DNA from: Nyssa sinensis
Lineage: Eukaryota; Streptophyta; Magnoliopsida; Cornales; Nyssaceae
Direction of reading: 5' to 3'
NCBI GenBank assembly: GCA_008638375.1
Contig: CM018038.1
Location: 11,851,740 to 11,915,739, forward strand
Length of the DNA: 64,000 nt
This document shows positions 12,357 to 25,011 of the stretch, one piece after another (the first letter of the stretch is position 1; each line of letters starts with the position of its first letter). The position numbers and the translations under genes were made by a program. The notes under the pieces are model-generated. The model was not told the DNA's origin, did not search any database, and saw only the letters and a program-made list of their open reading frames with translations.

Positions 12357-13713
12357 GTAGGTTGACAATTGACACTTAAATTGTATTACTTGCCAACAAA
12401 ATCAATAAATATATAAAAAAAAAAAAATTCAGTAAGCAACATCATTTTTTTTCCTTCTTTTTTCCCCTAACTGCAGTGACCAACTTGCTGGCACAGCTGC
12501 AACGGCTGCCCGCCCCTGCAGGCGCAAGGTGGGGGATAAAGTGAATTTTCAGTGATAAATCAAAAAATTCATCTGCACCTCAAAAAGGATTATATAGGGA
12601 AAGAATGATAAGAAGAGAAAATAAAACCAAGGCAGGAGGCATTTCATAGCTGTCAATAGCAACCCTTGAGTCTCTAAATTGCAAAGATTAACGTATTGTA
12701 AATTTGCTCTTTCATAAATCAAACACCATCTAGTTGCATTTCTTAAACAAGCGGATGACCACCAGTTCAGTTCCAAAATATTAAAAAGATAAATGCTTTT
12801 GGGAGATGAGAGCAAACTCCATCTGTATGAAGCTCTCCCCACACCCCCAAAGAAGCTTACTCAGGGATATTCCATGTGTACAAAGGTCTCTCTCTACCAC
12901 TGGCTTACTCGGGGAAATTGTAAGAATGCCAATAATTACATTGTTGCAACTCTGGACGGTTTCTCATTGGAAAAGGTTTGCAAACCTTGGTCAGCCCCCA
13001 CCTCTGAAACTAGATTCTAGGAGAGATTACTAGAATTTCCATACTCAGAATCAAAATTAAAAAATAAAAGAAGACCATTAAAGCCAATTGGACAAATAAC
13101 AACTTAAGAATATTCCCTTAATCACTCAAGAATCTTCTATGATTACTGCCATTCACAATGGATGAGAGTTCATTCCACCTTTATTCCAACCCCTTCATGT
13201 TTGCAACAAGAAGACATGCTCTATTTATCAGTATTCAAATATTTAAACCATTCAACTAATAAAAGCCCGATCTCTATTATTCTGTAGTACATCTCTTCAA
13301 AGAAAACAGCTCGAATAGAAATTGAGTTCTCACACCTAATTCCCCGATCTTTGATTCCCAGAAAATTTGGGTAAACCAAGGAAATTGTTTCATCATTAAC
13401 AATGGGCATCATGTTCTTGTAGACAATGTTTTAACTTTAACTCATTTTGGCACCGACTTTTAGTCAATCCAAGGTCAAAGGTTTGGCCGAGATAAATGCA
13501 ACAGAATACTTTATCTGGAATCTTATAATGTCAATAATTCTTAAACCAAGCCTGTGAGCCCAGAATCAAAGCATCGAATACTTTATCTTGAATCTTATAC
13601 TGTCAATATATATATATATATATATTGAGAGAGAGAGAGAGAGAGAGAGAGAGGAACACATTGTGCAAAGTAAGAAGATGAAAAGATAATAAAATGCGAA
13701 AATGAGAAACTAC
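12357..13713 (-). other. Probable 5'-UTR leader intron of the SEC14-like gene
   Basis: Read on the minus strand, a donor (CAG then GTAGTTTC at 13713) and an acceptor (CCTACAG ending at 12357) bracket this stretch. No other gene is visible inside it. It contains the compound (AT)n(GA)n microsatellite at 13606-13653. Confidence 0.4.
13606..13653. repeat. Compound (AT)n(GA)n microsatellite
   Basis: About 21 bases of AT repeat run directly into about 27 bases of GA repeat. It lies in the inferred leader intron of the SEC14-like gene, close to its donor site. Confidence 0.9.
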
Positions 13714-13830
13714 CTGATACAGGAATTGGAGCTTCCGTCCACTGTGTTTCAAGAAAAGAGACTATGTTTACGGAGTTCTCAATGGCCAAAAACCATATTA
13801 ACCAGGTCAATCATCAAAAGTGCACACGTT
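13714..13830 (-). other. Probable untranslated first exon of the SEC14-like gene
   Basis: Minus-strand sequence ending in CCTGTATCAG directly before a GTAGTTTC donor. The upstream border is unknown. AT-dinucleotide DNA at about 13870-13893 may hold the core promoter. This is inferred from splice signals only. Confidence 0.35.
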
Positions 13831-13899
13831 TGAGAATTGAGATGGGTTTCGATTTTTCGCTATCAACGAATATATATATATACACACATATATATCGTA

Positions 13900-15274
13900 A
13901 CTGTTCATAATGAGTGGCGCAGACCATGTGAGAGGGACAGTTGAGTGAGCTCAGTGCTGTTCTCTGGACAAGGTTAGAATAGTCATTTAAAAAATAATAA
14001 ATAAATAATATAAATAACGGCTTTTAAGACACATGCCGACATTCGGATATCCAGAAAGGGAAATGTACCATATTTTATATTTTATCCGAAAATATATAAT
14101 TCTTTTATTAATTTTTTTCTTTAAAATAATAAAATTATGTTTTTCATATTTCTCTTTTTCAATTTTTAAAATTTTGATCAAATTTTTTATTTTTAAATAA
14201 ATATGATTTAATAAAAATCTTAAATTTATTTTTATATAAAATAAAAATAAATTATTTACCTTAAATTTATTTTTAAATAAAAAAATCTTTTAAAAAAGTT
14301 GAAAAAAATTGGTCAAATTTAAAAAAATGTAAAAATAAATAAATAAAAGAGACAATTTTGTTATTTTGAAACAAAAAAGTTTGACAGAAAAGAGATATCT
14401 CTATATTTTCAAGTAAAATAAAGAACGTCAGTATAATTTCAGAAATTTCAATAGATATCAGTGTAATTTTCATAAATCTCAGACAATATCAGTGTAATTT
14501 ATCCTATTTAAAATTAAGTGAAAAGTTAGCATTAGTTGCGAGTGTTTACACTCGTGATCTGATTGGTGCATACATTATACGCACTCATTTCATGCGTGAT
14601 CACATGCATATATAATACACGTACTAATTAAATCGCAAATATTAAACCTTCACGACTGATACTAATATTTATCTTAAAACTAAATCGATTGCAATGTTTG
14701 TGTAAATTGAGATGAAATGGATTTTTTTTAATGATTTGATGATTTAAAAATCTAATTTTTTATTCATTTTAGTCACTTTATGTCTTTCAAGATCATTCAA
14801 TAATTAAAAAAAAAATCTCATAAAAACTTGAGTTTATGATAAAATTGCTTCCAATTAAAATAGGGAGCTAATTAGACTCTTTTTTTTTTTTTTGGTATAC
14901 TAGCAAAGTGGACTTTTTGAGGTCTAAAATTCTAAATTTAGCTCTTGCAATAAGAGCAATGATTTAGTGACTTGTAAGGGACGCGAAAATCAAGTCTGAC
15001 CGTCAATTTGATGAATTCTCACACATGACTTGACTCAGTTCCATCACATGGACAATGAATATAAACCATTTCTTTCCCTTAATCAGAAAAAGCCTCTTGT
15101 TCTTGGAAAGTTAATTATGTATTATATATTGAATTTGGCTTATGACAGATGTTTGTTACTCAAACAAATTTGGTAGCCGATGCCCAACTATTTGGGTTTA
15201 AACAAATGTTGCATTAAGTAATTTTTTGTTTATTTTTGTACTGGGATGCCCAAATGCTCAAGTGATCGGACGTG
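13900..15274. other. AT-rich intergenic DNA, no gene seen
   Basis: Extremely AT-rich sequence with A/T homopolymers, especially 14085-14350. No protein-like frame, LTR border or RNA gene was recognised. Confidence 0.55.
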
Positions 15275-15295
15275 ATGGTGGTGGTGGTGGTGGTG
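15275..15295 (+). repeat. (TGG)n trinucleotide microsatellite
   Basis: About seven TGG units in a row in otherwise non-coding DNA. Confidence 0.85.
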
Positions 15296-15634
15296 ATTAG
15301 CTGAGTGATCTTATGATCACTGTAGTATTTTATTGAAACTTCCAAGAAACATAATTGGTTTTGGTAATGGGTTATGTTTATTCAAGGGCGCGTATTCATC
15401 ATGTGTGTACAGATAAAGATGGGGTTAAAGAAAGGATTGTCATCTTCTTCTTATTTCCGAACACTTAACAGGGGTAATAAAGTAATTATATATATATTTT
15501 TGACTTAACTTAAATATTATAGTATATATAAATATATTAAAAAAAAGAAAGTATTGACATGACACGGTGAGAAAAAGGAGGGGTAAAGCATTAAAAGAAA
15601 TGAATGCTACTTAATTATTAAGATAAGAGTAATT

Positions 15635-16860
15635 GGCTTCTTCAAAGTGACCATCATATCCATATGAGACAAGTTACCCTAATTATTAAAATGGTTGGCT
15701 CCTTAATTTGTCAGAAAAGCTACCATAATTACCAAGGTAGTTGGCTCGCAAGGAATTAATAGCTGGCTCCTTCAAAGTACAACTGCAACTCATGTGGCCA
15801 TATTCAAGTTGAGTTATACTTAAGTTTAATTTAAATTTTAAAATTATTAATTTAAATTTGGTCTAAACTTAATTTTGAATTCAAAAATTTAACTAAAGCC
15901 CGACCCGAATTAAAATTCATGAATATCAGATTCAATTTAAGCTCGACTTGAATTCGATTATTAATTTTATTTTTTTATATTTCATTTATAATTTTTTTAA
16001 TAAATTACTATCTTTTTTCTTATTTTGATTATACATTAAAATTTTCAATATTTTCTCTAAATTTCTCCTTCTAAAAAATATAAAAAATTATTAAAATAAT
16101 TCATTCAACATAATTTAATTTTTAAAAAATGTCAAAGATTAACAAATTTTTGAAATTATAAAAATATAAATAATAATTCTTGTAAGGAAATTCTATAAAT
16201 CAAATGGTGAATAATTAAAGTATAAAAAATATAACATATAAAATATTAATTTAGGTTCAGGTTCGGGTTCGGGTTCGGGTTCGGGTTTGGGTTTGGGTTT
16301 TCAAAGTGTCAATCCAAGCCTAATTTTAATTTAAATCAAGCTTAAATTCTTCTGTCCAAGTCCAACTCAAAATATAAAAGATGAAGTTCGAACTTTAAAA
16401 AATTTACATCAGACTCGAGTTGAGTTCGAATTGACCTGCTCAAATTACATCCTACTTCAGAAGTTACCACCATATTCATACCAGACAAGCTACTTTAATT
16501 ACCAGGATGGTTCGTCCCTTACCAAATTAAAGAAGCTACCCTAATTACTAGTAATAGTTGGTTAGTTGGGAGTTGATAGTTGGCTCTTACAAAGTGACCA
16601 CCGTACCATATCAATATGAGACAAGCTACCCCCCTAATTACCAGGATGGTTGGTTCCTTACCATATAAGAGAACCTACCCTAATTATTAAGTTAATTGGC
16701 TCTTTGGGAATTGATATTTAACAACTTATGGCACTTTCAATGGGGGTGGGTGATGGACAAGGGTGTCATTTTTAAGATAGTTGGCTCATTGGGAATTGAT
16801 ATTTAACAACTTATGGCACTTTCAATGGGGGTGGGGGATGGACTAAGAGTGTCATCTTTT
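15635..16860. repeat. Cluster of diverged ~140-bp repeats with an 85-bp tandem duplication
   Basis: A phrase with AGTGACCA, ATATGAGACAAG, TACCCTAATTA and GGTTGGCTCCTTA recurs at about 15635-15775, 16455-16570 and 16590-16720. Inside it, a segment starting GGGAATTGATATTTAACAAC at 16706 is repeated 85 bp later at 16791 with only a few changes. An unrelated AT-rich block (about 15790-16450) separates the first copy from the others and looks inserted. No coding capacity. Confidence 0.6.
16252..16301 (+). repeat. (GGTTCG)n / (GGTTTG)n hexamer repeat
   Basis: About eight hexamer units, shifting from GGTTCG to GGTTTG, within AT-rich DNA. It resembles a telomere-type G-rich strand but has a 6-bp unit and lacks the plant TTTAGGG heptamer. 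Confidence 0.85.
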
Positions 16861-18980
16861 GACACATGAGGACGGTACAAAATTAACAAGGTTGAATTAC
16901 ATATAATTAGATTTGTCACAGAAAGGTTAATATGTTAATACAATTAATTATAACATAATATCTCATATAAGTTTGAATTTACAGTAACATTACTCTTTAT
17001 AAAAATGATCTTTACTTTATTTTATTTCATATATATAAAGTGATCGGCATGAATATGAACACAAAACGCCAATACAAATTAACACCCCCTAAAGGTGGAG
17101 GGATTAAATACAACATGGGTGACATTATATAAAGACACTTAGGTGTGCAGGGATTAAATGCAGACATCACCGGGGAGATATTAAGACTTAGATGTGGAGG
17201 TATTAAATGCAAACATGGGAGAGATATTAAGACAAGAATTGGTGGTTGGACAGCCCATGTCTGATGTCAGGTAAATGTTTTTATATATTGGTAAAAGGAA
17301 TAGATCCAATAGAACCAACAAAACTCCAATCTCCAGATTAAACACTCTAGTAGACCAAATCACAAAATTTGTGGTTATATCAAAGCAAATTCAACAAAAT
17401 GTTATGTCTGTCTCCAGTTTATTTCTTCCAGCACTTGCATAAGTGAGATTAATACTGTATAATAGCTTTTATATTATAATAATTCACAAAGAAGCAAATA
17501 TGGTACAAATCAAGAAGGAATAATAAACATAACTAAAGTTAAGTATACAAATATGATGGTGAAACAGCTCAACAAATGGAATAGAATGCAGTGAGAGTGT
17601 GATAGAACTTTTCCCTAAAACTTGGTTGTGTCAAAGATGGAGGAAGGGCAGATATCTGAGCTAGTGGAGCACAGAGATTAAAGGACTCAGAGTGAAGAAC
17701 TACTTTTTTTTTTTTTTTTGCAGCTAAATACTTTATCTATTGGTGTTGTGCTTAGTGTCATATCATTTCACAATCAGTTCCAAGTTTCAAACTTAGATGA
17801 AGGAAGAAGATTGCATTAGGAAGCAGATAGTTATCTTAAAATTCTGTCAGAACTCATATGAACATGAATTCAAAGAATGTGACAGAATTTATATAGTCAA
17901 CCTCAAGTAATTGAGATAAAGGCTTTATTGACTTTAGTTGAGCCAAATACTCTATCGGAGCATAGATGTGGACAAGTGTTTGAAGGCAACGAACTATCCT
18001 AAAAAGTGTGCTCCAATGAAAAAGTTATTTTATAAACCTGTCACATGTGTAATGATATTAGCAATACAATAGATCTCATATAAAACTTACGAAATACTTA
18101 AATCATAAAGGTCGTCACACCATATAACGAGTTCATGAAATAATTTATCCTCTCGAGGATCATCCTTTTGACCTATTTCAAGAAAAAATATTCAAAATCT
18201 AATTCCCTCTGTACCACTGGACAGTGAGAACACAGGGATAAACCATCTAAAGCACGAGAGGCCAAGTCCATTGAGACAAGATCAGAACAACTGATTAATG
18301 AAATCACCAAGCCCCAAGGAGAAGAATCACAACCTTCAACAAGACATGCTACCATGAACCATGCATTAAGAAAATATCAGAACTGAATAATAAATCACCA
18401 AGCCACAACGAGAAAAATCAGTGCCTTCAACAATGCATGCTACCATGATTTATCTGTACCCTCATCCCTTCCTACAGAGAATAGGTACTTGAATCTACCC
18501 CCACCTGACCTGACACAGGTTTGGCATCTCATAACCTCTTCAACCGAAAGAATGAGAATTAGCCCTACAATATTTTAATATAATCCCTTCCTCCAGGCAA
18601 GATCCACAAGCATTTGCATGTCCCATTAATGTTCATAATCTTATATCAACTTTTTTAAGCTGGAAAGCTTTGATCAACACTCCAAAAGATCCTGGGCCAG
18701 TAGTCGTATCTTGTGAGAAAGCCAGAAAGACAAGGGCATAACTACGAAGCTTTTCTCACTTGTCAATCAATACTATCCCGTCCAAGAATGAGATGGCAAC
18801 TTTTGTCAGGCAAAAAATGCAGCTAACAGTCCTAAAACCCAAAATTATTGGTGATGCCATGCACTAAATTCCCGAGTTCTGAATTAGGAACATCCAGTGA
18901 ATTCGTCAAGATTTCAAATAAAATGTCAAATCAACTTCAGTGCCTTAAAGATCTCAGAAGGCACAAAGAGAATTTTTGGA
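16861..18980. other. Intergenic DNA, no gene recognised
   Basis: Between 17060 and 17235 a phrase of the type AGGGATTAAATGCA followed by a GATATTAAGA word recurs two or three times, suggesting a small decayed tandem repeat. The rest has no protein-like frame or transposon border that I can support. Confidence 0.45.
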
Positions 18981-18995
18981 CATCAAGCAACTGTG

Positions 18996-19381
18996 CTACA
19001 CCTCTCTCTTCCCCACAATCCTAGCTGAACTTTGCTTCTTCTGAATACCACATAGCCAGGCATCTTGGGACTTGTCATCTGACTGTTCAAAATCATCCAA
19101 GGAGTTCTCCAATGATGGCTTGAACGGCCAGTAATTCCCATTTTTGGAAAATAATGATGTGTTTGACTTCTCATCATCTAATGATGGTGTTCCTGACCTG
19201 GAATCCTTGTGCATATCAAACAATCTATGCCTACCCTAGATTTCAAACCCCTCGTGTTTTTGGAGACCTTACTAGGCGGAGCATAACAAGTGACTTTGAC
19301 ACCAGGAAATCTAGAAGAGAATCCATGTCCACCAGGAAATTTGGATCCTGCATGGCCAATGTCACTATTATTCTGAAACAA
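18996..19381 (-). pseudogene. Possible degraded coding fragment, product unknown
   Basis: Two overlapping minus-strand frames, 19381-19178 and 19223-18996, have protein-like rather than random composition. The second is rich in charged and serine residues (DDEKSNTS, DDFEQSDDKSQD, WLCGIQKKQSS). They are offset by one base, so together they could be one exon with a frameshift, or two exons. I do not recognise the family. There is no clear start, stop or splice context, so this may equally be chance. Confidence 0.25.
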
Positions 19382-19403
19382 TCAGTTCCATTTTCTATTT
19401 GAC

Positions 19404-20157
19404 AATGCAATAGCCTATAAAAGTCTGAAATTCTAAATTTTGCAACCAGGGTTCATCAATTCCTAATGTATGCCATGATTGTCCAGCTTGGGTGCACCGA
19501 GTTGTATAAGCAGGGATTTAGCCTGATATTGGAAGTGGAGTGCCTTTTTCTGTCCCACCTATATGATAATGATACACCAGTTTTTAGGTCCCATTCTATG
19601 ATGATTTCAAACTCAAAAATTGGACCATACCAAATGTGTCTCATGTTGTCAGGGATTCTCTTCTGGTGTACCATGTTTGTTATCAGGGATTCCTATGTTG
19701 CCAGAACAATATAGGATTGGAGCTGTCAAATTGTTGGAATCCATTTATATGCCTAACAGAAACTGAAATTGTTTCAGCATGATTTTCATAGTGTTTCCTT
19801 TACCAGCTCACTCTCAAAATTCTTATTGTATCATTCCATATTTGTGTTATTATATCTAGCAATGACACTCCAATTCTTTTGTGTAACCGCTACGTATTGA
19901 TATTTCCAAACAGAGAGCAGATTGGAGGTTTTTGGACTGCTGGATCGTCTCGATCATGAAAGCTTGGCGGGTCCTGCTATTCCATCACCACTATGGTCGT
20001 CAGAACACATAGCTCTCATGGCAAGTTTCAGATTTAGGCCAACTGGAGCCAACAGTACTCATCACTTACTCCACTTCCTCCAAATCCATGGGAACAGGCA
20101 GCACCAGAATTAATAGACAATTCTCATACAAGAAGATAGCAGTGCTGCAGCGTAGAA
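19404..20157. other. Intergenic DNA left of the first copia element
   Basis: No gene or repeat border was recognised. It ends at the TCATC target-site copy (20158-20162) of the copia element. Confidence 0.45.
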
Positions 20158-20162
20158 TCATC

Positions 20163-20302
20163 TGTTGGATTGTCCTCAGCTACGATCCCACATCGCCCAT
20201 GCACAGCCCACCTGCACAATATATAAGGGCCCTCTCTACCTCTCCTTAACACCTGGATTTAAGGATGAGCTAATTGGGAGTTGGGCCTCCAAATTTTCAA
20301 TA
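20163..20302 (+). repeat. 5' LTR of copia-1 (140 bp)
   Basis: Starts TGTTGGATTG and ends just before the primer-binding site. It contains the TATA-like ATATATAAGG near its middle, in the position expected for the element's promoter. Confidence 0.9.
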
Positions 20303-20315
20303 TGGTATCAGAGCC
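20303..20315 (+). promoter_or_regulatory. Primer-binding site of copia-1
   Basis: TGGTATCAGAGCC is complementary to the 3' end of plant initiator methionine tRNA, the usual first-strand primer of copia elements. It abuts the LTR directly. Confidence 0.9.
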
Positions 20316-20344
20316 ATCTTGGAAAACAAACACATTTATCCTTT

Positions 20345-22366
20345 AATAAAAGTGACTCTTTTTTCGCAGCTCCTTTTGACTTAGTTCATTCTGATATATG
20401 GGGTCCTGCCCCGACACCGACTGAGGGAGGATCTCGTTATTTTGTTATCTTTGTGGATGATTGCAGTCGTTATACTTGAATATATTTTTTGCAGCATAGG
20501 TCTGAACTCACCACTGTTTACCAAAATTTTCACAAGGTGCAAACTCAGTTTTCTTGTACCATTAAAACTTTTCGTTCAGATAATGCAATGGAATACAAAG
20601 ATAAATCATTTCTTGCCCTTTTACAGCACAATGGGACAGTCTCTCACCATTCTTGTCCATACACCTCACAACAAAATGGTCGAGCAGAACGTAAACATCG
20701 CCACATTCTGGATACAGTAAGAGCACTTCTCATCTCTGCCTCTCTTCCAGAACGTTTTTGGGGCGAAGCTGCTCTTACTGCTGTCTACACCATCAATCGT
20801 GTTCCCTCACCCACTATACATAATAAAACTCCTTTTGAGCTTCTCCATGGTACAGTTCCTAACTATTCATTACTTTGAGTTTTTGGTTGTGTTTGTTTTG
20901 TCACTCTTCCCTTACATGAACGCACCAAACTTGAGCCTCGATCCCGACTCTGTTGTCTCCTTGGTTATGGTCTCACTCAAAAGTGTTATCGTTGTTATGA
21001 TCCCATCGCTAAACGTCTTCGTATTTCTCGTCATGTCGAGTTTTGGGAATATAAGATGTTTACGAGTATTTCTCCTTTTCCGCAGTCGTCTATCAGTTAT
21101 GCTCCTATTTTTACTGACCCCTCTATTGCTTTATTTCCTGACTCCTCTGCAGAGATGCCAAGCTCCTCAGATGTTCCTTCTTCGCTTGTCTCAGAGTCAT
21201 CTGACACGTCTGTTGATACTCCTGATCCATCAACTACCTCCGAGCCTATCCCGGTACCTGCACTTCGTCAATCCACTAGAGTAAGAGCTCCTCCTTCTCA
21301 TCTTCAAGATTTTCATTGTTATTATGCTCTTGCTACCCTTCACGAACCTCACAGTTATCGTGAGGCTAGTGCTGACCCTCTTTGGCAGAAAGCTATGTCT
21401 GATGAACTGGAAGCTCTCACTAAAACTCATACTTGGGACTTAGTGGATTTACCTCATGGCAAGTCTGCAGTTGGATGTAAGTGGGCCTACAAATTCAAGA
21501 CTCGGTCAGATGGATCAGTGGAACGCTACAAAGCTCGTCTTGTTGCTAAGGGTTTCTCTCAAGAGTATGGTATTGACTATGAGGAGACTTTTGCCCCTGT
21601 TGCTCATCTTACCTCTGTCCGCTCCTTGCTTGCCATTGCTGCTGTGCGTCATTGGCAACTGTTTCAGATGGATGTCAAAAATGCATTCTGGAATGGTGAT
21701 CTTGCTGAGGAAGTTTATATGCATCCTCCCCCTGGTTATGCCCATCCTCCTCACACCGTTTGCCGTCTTCGGCGTGCTCTCTACGGTCTCAAACAAGCTC
21801 CCCGAGCTTGGTTTGCTAAATTCAGTTGTGTTGTTGCTCAACAGGGGTTTACCCCTAGTGCCTATGACTCAGCTCTTTTCCTTCGGACCACTGGTACTGG
21901 TATTATTCTTATTCTTCTTTATGTCGATGACATGATCATTACAGGCGATGATTTCTCTGGTATTCTAGATCTTCAGCACTTCTTGAGTCAGAACTTTGAG
22001 ATGAAGGACTTGGGGCAGCTTAACTACTTTCTAGGTCTTGAGGTTACATCTAGATCCGATGGTTATTATCTCTCTCAAGCTAAGTATGCATTCGACTTAC
22101 TTTCTAAGGCCGGCTTGACTTACAGCAAAACATGCACTTCTCTGCTTGATCCTAATGTTCGATTACTTACTACTGATGGTGAATCTCTCCCTGATGCTAC
22201 TCTGTATCGACAACTGGTCGGTAGTCTCATTTATCTCACTGTTACTCGACCAGATGTTTCTTCTTTATTTCAATATGGTATCAGAGCCAGGTTGGGCTTC
22301 TACCTCAGCCTATCCCAACAGCCATTTCTGTTGGACGTTGCCGCAACCAGTCTTGTAGGCCGCTGA
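20345..22366 (+). pseudogene. Copia-1 partial integrase and reverse transcriptase
   Basis: A single forward frame runs from about 20345 to 22366, broken by in-frame TGA codons near 20477 and 20876. Integrase is entered mid-domain (LVHSDIWGP) and keeps SQQNGRAERKH. Reverse transcriptase keeps the two signature regions around QMDVKNAF and LLYVDDM. It stops after a TRPDVSS stretch, where the frame runs into copied leader sequence at about 22270. RNase H is missing. Both TGA stops fit single transitions, as expected from decay of methylated cytosines. Confidence 0.85.
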
Positions 22367-22379
22367 GGTTAAGGGAGTG

Positions 22380-22519
22380 TGTTGGATTGTCCTCAGCTAC
22401 GATCCCACATCGCCCATGCACAGCCCACCTGCACAATATATAAGGGCCCTCTCTACCTCTCCTTAACACTGGGTTTTAAGGATGAGCTAATTGGGAGTTG
22501 GGCCTCCAAATTTTTAATA
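22380..22519 (+). repeat. 3' LTR of copia-1 (140 bp)
   Basis: Near-identical to 20163-20302. It is preceded by the purine tract AAGGGAG and followed by the TCATC duplication. Confidence 0.9.
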
Positions 22520-22524
22520 TCATC

Positions 22525-25006
22525 AAGATTCAAGAGCCCTGAACACCATAAGCAATTATATCGTGTTGTGTGGCACACATGGGTGGCCCATGTCCTTTCG
22601 ATTTCCACCATGTGTGAAAGAGAAGAGGAAAGTGAAAAGTTTATGTGTGAGAAAAAGAGCCCATGAGATTAAAGGTGGAAAGTCAAAAGATGGGAGATGA
22701 AAGAATTCAAGCTGCAAGCTACATTTGCTGAAAATGCTGCCATGTAATACACGTCAGTGAATACGCATGCAGGTGAAGAAAATCAATCATTGTGGGCTGG
22801 TAAACGCCTATAGATAGGCGACCTCGTGAGGCAGAGATGCATTGGAAAAAATAGAGAGTTTCTTTCTTGGGTTGAGAGGGTGAGTTGAGAGAGGGTATAC
22901 AGGGCTCTGGGAATGGTCTTGGGATCAAGCAGTTAAAGCATTGTACAATTATTATCAATTTTCTCATAGTGAAGAGAGAAGCCGAATTACTCCTGTGGAT
23001 GCAGGCATTTTGCCGAATCATGTAAATCTTAGTGTTTGTATGTTGTGTGCTTTATTGATATATTCTTTTGCTGTTCGTACTACACAATTGTAATATCAGA
23101 CAATGATCTTTACATGTTGAGCCCTCCTTGGGGTGTTCCTTGACCTGATATCTTAAACCTTGTATATTATTATGTTGATAATGAAAATTAAAATTTTTTA
23201 TTTTCTCCAACTGTGATGTACTTTTTTTTTTTTAACTTCAACCTTCCTTGGACTTTGATGCAGTGCTGAGGTTATTCCCAAATGTTATCTTGCACCTTTC
23301 TGTCACTAACCCATTGTAATCTAAATTATAGGTCATCTACAATTCATAAATTTAGCGTCACAGAATTCATTTAAGGTAATGTTGATTTATCTTTATCAAT
23401 ATGATTGACCTTGTCGCATTTCCCATGAATGATGTCAAAATGAGCCTCTAATCAAACAAATCCATTATTATCAATGTCATTTAAGGTGTGTTGATGAAAT
23501 TGTCAGTTCTTAACTTACATTGAACTTTTTTTCTTCAGGCAACTTGTTGGGACGGCCATATTACCAATTGCACACTCCTCTGCCAAATGCATACAAATGT
23601 ATCTTTCCAGAACTTTGTGTTTTTGAATCCATCAAAACTTTTCCTTTCCTTTCCAGAACTTAGGGAAGGTGCTTTGCCATTTGCCCCCATTGGAGACTTG
23701 GTACATATTTTGCTATGCCAACCCATAATGAAGAACTCAGGAACTTTCTTTTATCTTTCTGTAATCTAGTATCGCAAACTTCCATGTTAATTCTTGAAAG
23801 GAGTATACTGACATTGAAGGTGCTATAAGGACCACAGTAAAATCAATGAAAACATGGCCTTAGGTGGTGAAAAATGCTGGAGTATCGTAAAAGCTAAATG
23901 GTGAAAAAGTATTGTACAGTTGGCCGAGTTGCTGGAATCTATGGCTTCATTGGATTGGGTTCACAACAGCATGTTGATCAGACATAACATAACTTTGCTA
24001 ATCGTCAAAACTTTTCTTAGGTTTGCCATTGAATTGTTTCAGTACTATGGTTTGAAGTATTAATATAATGTGATACAGTATAATCTTATTTGAGATATGA
24101 TCAATACAAACTACATTGTTTTCTTTTTTTCCTTTTTTCTGATAAGTAGACAATCTAAATTATTTTCTCAGGTGTTACAGAAAATATATTCCAAGAAATT
24201 TTTATCTTAGGTTATCATTATTGCCGGTCCATGTATATTTTTTACTTCTTTTTTTGAGTTCTTAATACCTTTGTACGTAAGCATTAACAAGTTATGTCTT
24301 AATTTTCAATGAAATTTGGTAGAATTTTTTTTAATATTTTTTCTAATGTTTCTACCTACCTTTTCTGCGTCAGGTAAAACATTACTTCATTTTTGTGGTG
24401 ATCACATCAAGGTTTATAATTGTTCATGTCATTCGTTTTATGCTACCTCTATGACCAAGAAAATGAATCATGATTCAATCGCCAGATAAATGCTGTAGCA
24501 ATGACTGTGATATGCTCCTGTATGCACTTCTGTAACAGATGCACAAGTGCTAGATTTACCTTGATGCTGAATTAAAATTGTTGTCCATGACTGCTGTTTG
24601 AGCCATATAGTCACATCCTTCATCCTTCAAAAAAGTGTTCTGTCCATTGATGCATTTGAAAAATAATCTTTGTGCTTTGCCAGCTACACTGTTACATTCA
24701 TGGCCATTGGAGTGTGTCATTCATTGTGGACGATGCGTTCTGGCCTTGCCATCTCATCTTGTGAAATTTAGGTTGGCCGCAGGGCACAGGATCCATATTT
24801 CTCTGTTTAGGAAATAAATATGGTGTACATTTTCTTTCATCAACCCTGTGTGTTAAAATATACCTTCTGACTCATGCTGTAAGTGCTCTGGACCAGTTGT
24901 CCTAATATTCAATCAGGGTGATACCTCCTGTGAGGGGCATAGCTTACTGTGATCTGGGAGATAGGACGATCTTAGTCTTTTTTTTATTTATTTATTTCTA
25001 TACGAA
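22525..25006. other. Intergenic DNA, no gene recognised
   Basis: Moderately AT-rich DNA with only short open stretches lacking protein-like composition. No LTR or terminal inverted repeat borders were found. It ends at the GAGAA target-site copy of copia-2 (25007-25011). Confidence 0.45.
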
Positions 25007-25011
25007 GAGAA

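Larger units (their letters stand above)
20163..22519 (+). mobile_element. Deleted Ty1/copia retrotransposon, 2.36 kb (copia-1)
   Basis: Two 140-bp LTRs (20163-20302 and 22380-22519) differ at four visible positions and are flanked by identical 5-bp duplications, TCATC at 20158-20162 and 22520-22524. A methionine-initiator-type primer-binding site (TGGTATCAGAGCC) follows the 5' LTR, and a purine tract (AAGGGAG) precedes the 3' LTR. The interior keeps part of integrase and most of reverse transcriptase. It lacks gag, protease, the start of integrase, and RNase H. It ended up as one insertion with intact borders, so the deletions probably preceded or accompanied insertion. It cannot move alone. 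Confidence 0.9.

Noticed and set aside
16252..16301. Telomere-like G-rich repeat
   Set aside because: The unit is a hexamer (GGTTCG/GGTTTG), not the plant heptamer TTTAGGG, and there are only about eight units in an AT-rich repeat. A simple microsatellite explains it.
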